Shown here: in pieces, positions 5,325-6,031 of the stretch
Numbering within the stretch: position 1 is the first letter of the stretch
How the letters are laid out: the number at the start of each line of letters is the position of its first letter
Assembly: GCA_030631445.1 (NCBI GenBank)
Contig: DAOVLD010000120.1
Location: forward strand, 1 to 6,031
Direction: 5' to 3'
Origin: Bacteroidota bacterium
GTDB taxonomy: Bacteria; Bacteroidota; Bacteroidia; Bacteroidales; VadinHA17
Length of the DNA stretch: 6,031 nt
Notes under the pieces: generated by a model
What the model saw: the letters and a program-made list of their open reading frames with translations, nothing else
Database searches by the model: none
What the model was told of the DNA's origin: nothing
Position numbers and translations under genes: made by a program

Positions 5325-5894
5325 CTAAAAACCTGCAACTCCTCCTGAAACAATAATTTTCATTACTTCTGCAGATGGTACTTTAATTGGTGTTACATGC
5401 TCACCTGGAACAATAAACATTTCCCCCGAAAAATTGTAGGAATGTGGGAAGTAAACAGCAACTTTATTTTCTTTAATACCGAGACTACTAAGATCTTCCT
5501 GAGTGAGGAACCCCAGTTTTTCAAGGTTTGAAATTGTATTTACCCTTACTAAAACCGGTTTATTGAATTTCTTTTCTTTCCCGACAAAAGCCGATAAAAG
5601 ATCTCTGATTGAAGTATAAATAATTTTTATTAATGGAGCTTTCTTTAATAATTTCGCAATAAAAGACTTTACAGGCGATGCGATAATTGATTGTCCCAGG
5701 AAACCCAGTAGTGCGATAACTATCAACACAACCAAAAGATTTACCCCCGGAATATTTATTGGCAACACCGGATCAATATATGTTTTCAGTAAATTATCAA
5801 TGAATCTGAAAACCAGATAAACTACATAGACAGTTACCCCTATTGGAGCAATAAATAATAATCCCTGAACAAAATAACCTGTTATTCTTCTCAT
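5325..5894 (-). CDS. DUF502 family inner-membrane protein
   Basis: This 189-residue protein matches the DUF502 family, which also includes the plant COV1/LCV proteins; its biochemical role in bacteria is not established. It has two predicted membrane helices, about 8-30 (GLLFIAPIGVTVYVVYLV) and 50-71 (after IPGVN). A conserved soluble part follows, with the IYTSIRDLL segment (92-100), the VAVYFPHSYNFSGEMFIVP region (145-163) that replaces the usual 'VPTTPNPTSG' motif, and the IIVSGG close (180-185). Length and motif order are typical of the family. The start ATG overlaps the TGA of the upstream YjbR gene (ATGA), giving translational coupling. No hairpin plus T-run is evident after the stop. 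The family call is firm; function is unknown. Confidence 0.88.
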   Translation of the reverse strand: MRRITGYFVQGLLFIAPIGVTVYVVYLVFRFIDNLLKTYIDPVLPINIPGVNLLVVLIVIALLGFLGQSIIASPVKSFIAKLLKKAPLIKIIYTSIRDLLSAFVGKEKKFNKPVLVRVNTISNLEKLGFLTQEDLSSLGIKENKVAVYFPHSYNFSGEMFIVPGEHVTPIKVPSAEVMKIIVSGGVAGF

Positions 5895-6031
5895 AATTTT
5901 TTGTTTTTAAGTTTCTTCAATTGCTCTTTTTTAAGTTTTGTCATGCTGTCAACTACCAGTTCATACGAGTGGTCTGTTAATTGAAAAATCAGACTATCAG
6001 GTATCGAGCCATCGATGTTAATTGTGTTCCA
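5891..6031 (-). CDS. MmcQ/YjbR family protein, C-terminal fragment
   Basis: The last 46 codons enter from the right edge and read WNTINIDGSIPDSLIFQL, then TDHSYELVVDSM, then a Lys-rich tail ending in NKKL and a TGA. The pattern 'WNTv.ldG.ipd.li..lidhSYdLVv..l' is the C-terminal signature of the MmcQ/YjbR family (CyaY-like fold, often annotated as DNA-binding, function unproven). Family members are about 115-120 residues, so roughly 70 residues lie outside the window. The lysine-rich tail is longer than I expect for the family. The stop overlaps the DUF502 start by 4 bp, so the two form an operon. Confidence 0.85.
   Translation of the reverse strand, partial: WNTINIDGSIPDSLIFQLTDHSYELVVDSMTKLKKEQLKKLKNKKL

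Overview
The window reads as chromosomal DNA of a Bacteroidota member, probably in or near the Bacteroidales/Marinilabiliales. The DNA is AT-rich and the starts lack Shine-Dalgarno sequences. A -33/-7 promoter (ATTG, 19 bp, TAATTTTG) of the Bacteroidetes type precedes pgk. There is a lipoprotein with an acidic stretch after the lipobox cysteine, and the long intergenic gaps are filled with simple, palindromic and 'GTTACGAGTT'/'CTTTGCG' type repeats. The taxonomic call is an inference from these traits and from remembered protein similarity.

Layout from left to right. Positions 1-110 (minus) hold the first 36 codons of the DNA polymerase III delta' subunit gene (holB), reading out of the window. 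A 500-bp divergent intergenic region follows. It carries a putative holB -7 box, a 188-bp inverted-repeat element with GGCTAA-type hexamer arms (230-417), and the pgk promoter and leader. Phosphoglycerate kinase (611-1813, plus) is complete and intact. The next 410-bp gap holds a 38-bp tandem duplication overlapping the pgk stop codon, a symmetric GTGAAAT/ATTTCAC element bracketed by AACTCGTAAC direct repeats, and a perfect 50-bp palindrome. Next come a small lipoprotein of unknown function (2224-2766, plus) and, after a CTTTGCG repeat cluster, a LuxE-like acyl-protein synthetase family protein (2932-3918, plus). That gene ends 8 bp from the convergent end of an exported bleomycin-hydrolase-type C1 cysteine peptidase (3927-5084, minus). 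A 240-bp spacer separates the peptidase from a DUF502 two-helix membrane protein (5325-5894, minus). The DUF502 start overlaps by 4 bp the end of a MmcQ/YjbR family gene (5891-6031, minus, C-terminal part only).

The genes do not form one pathway. They are housekeeping (replication clamp loader, glycolysis) plus scattered single functions. The only clear translational coupling is YjbR-DUF502. I found no CRISPR array, tRNA, rRNA, transposase or obvious defence system. The most unusual content is in the intergenic repeats. The most interesting protein is the LuxE-like enzyme, which has the A-type adenylation motifs and a C-terminal cysteine but no visible reductase partner.
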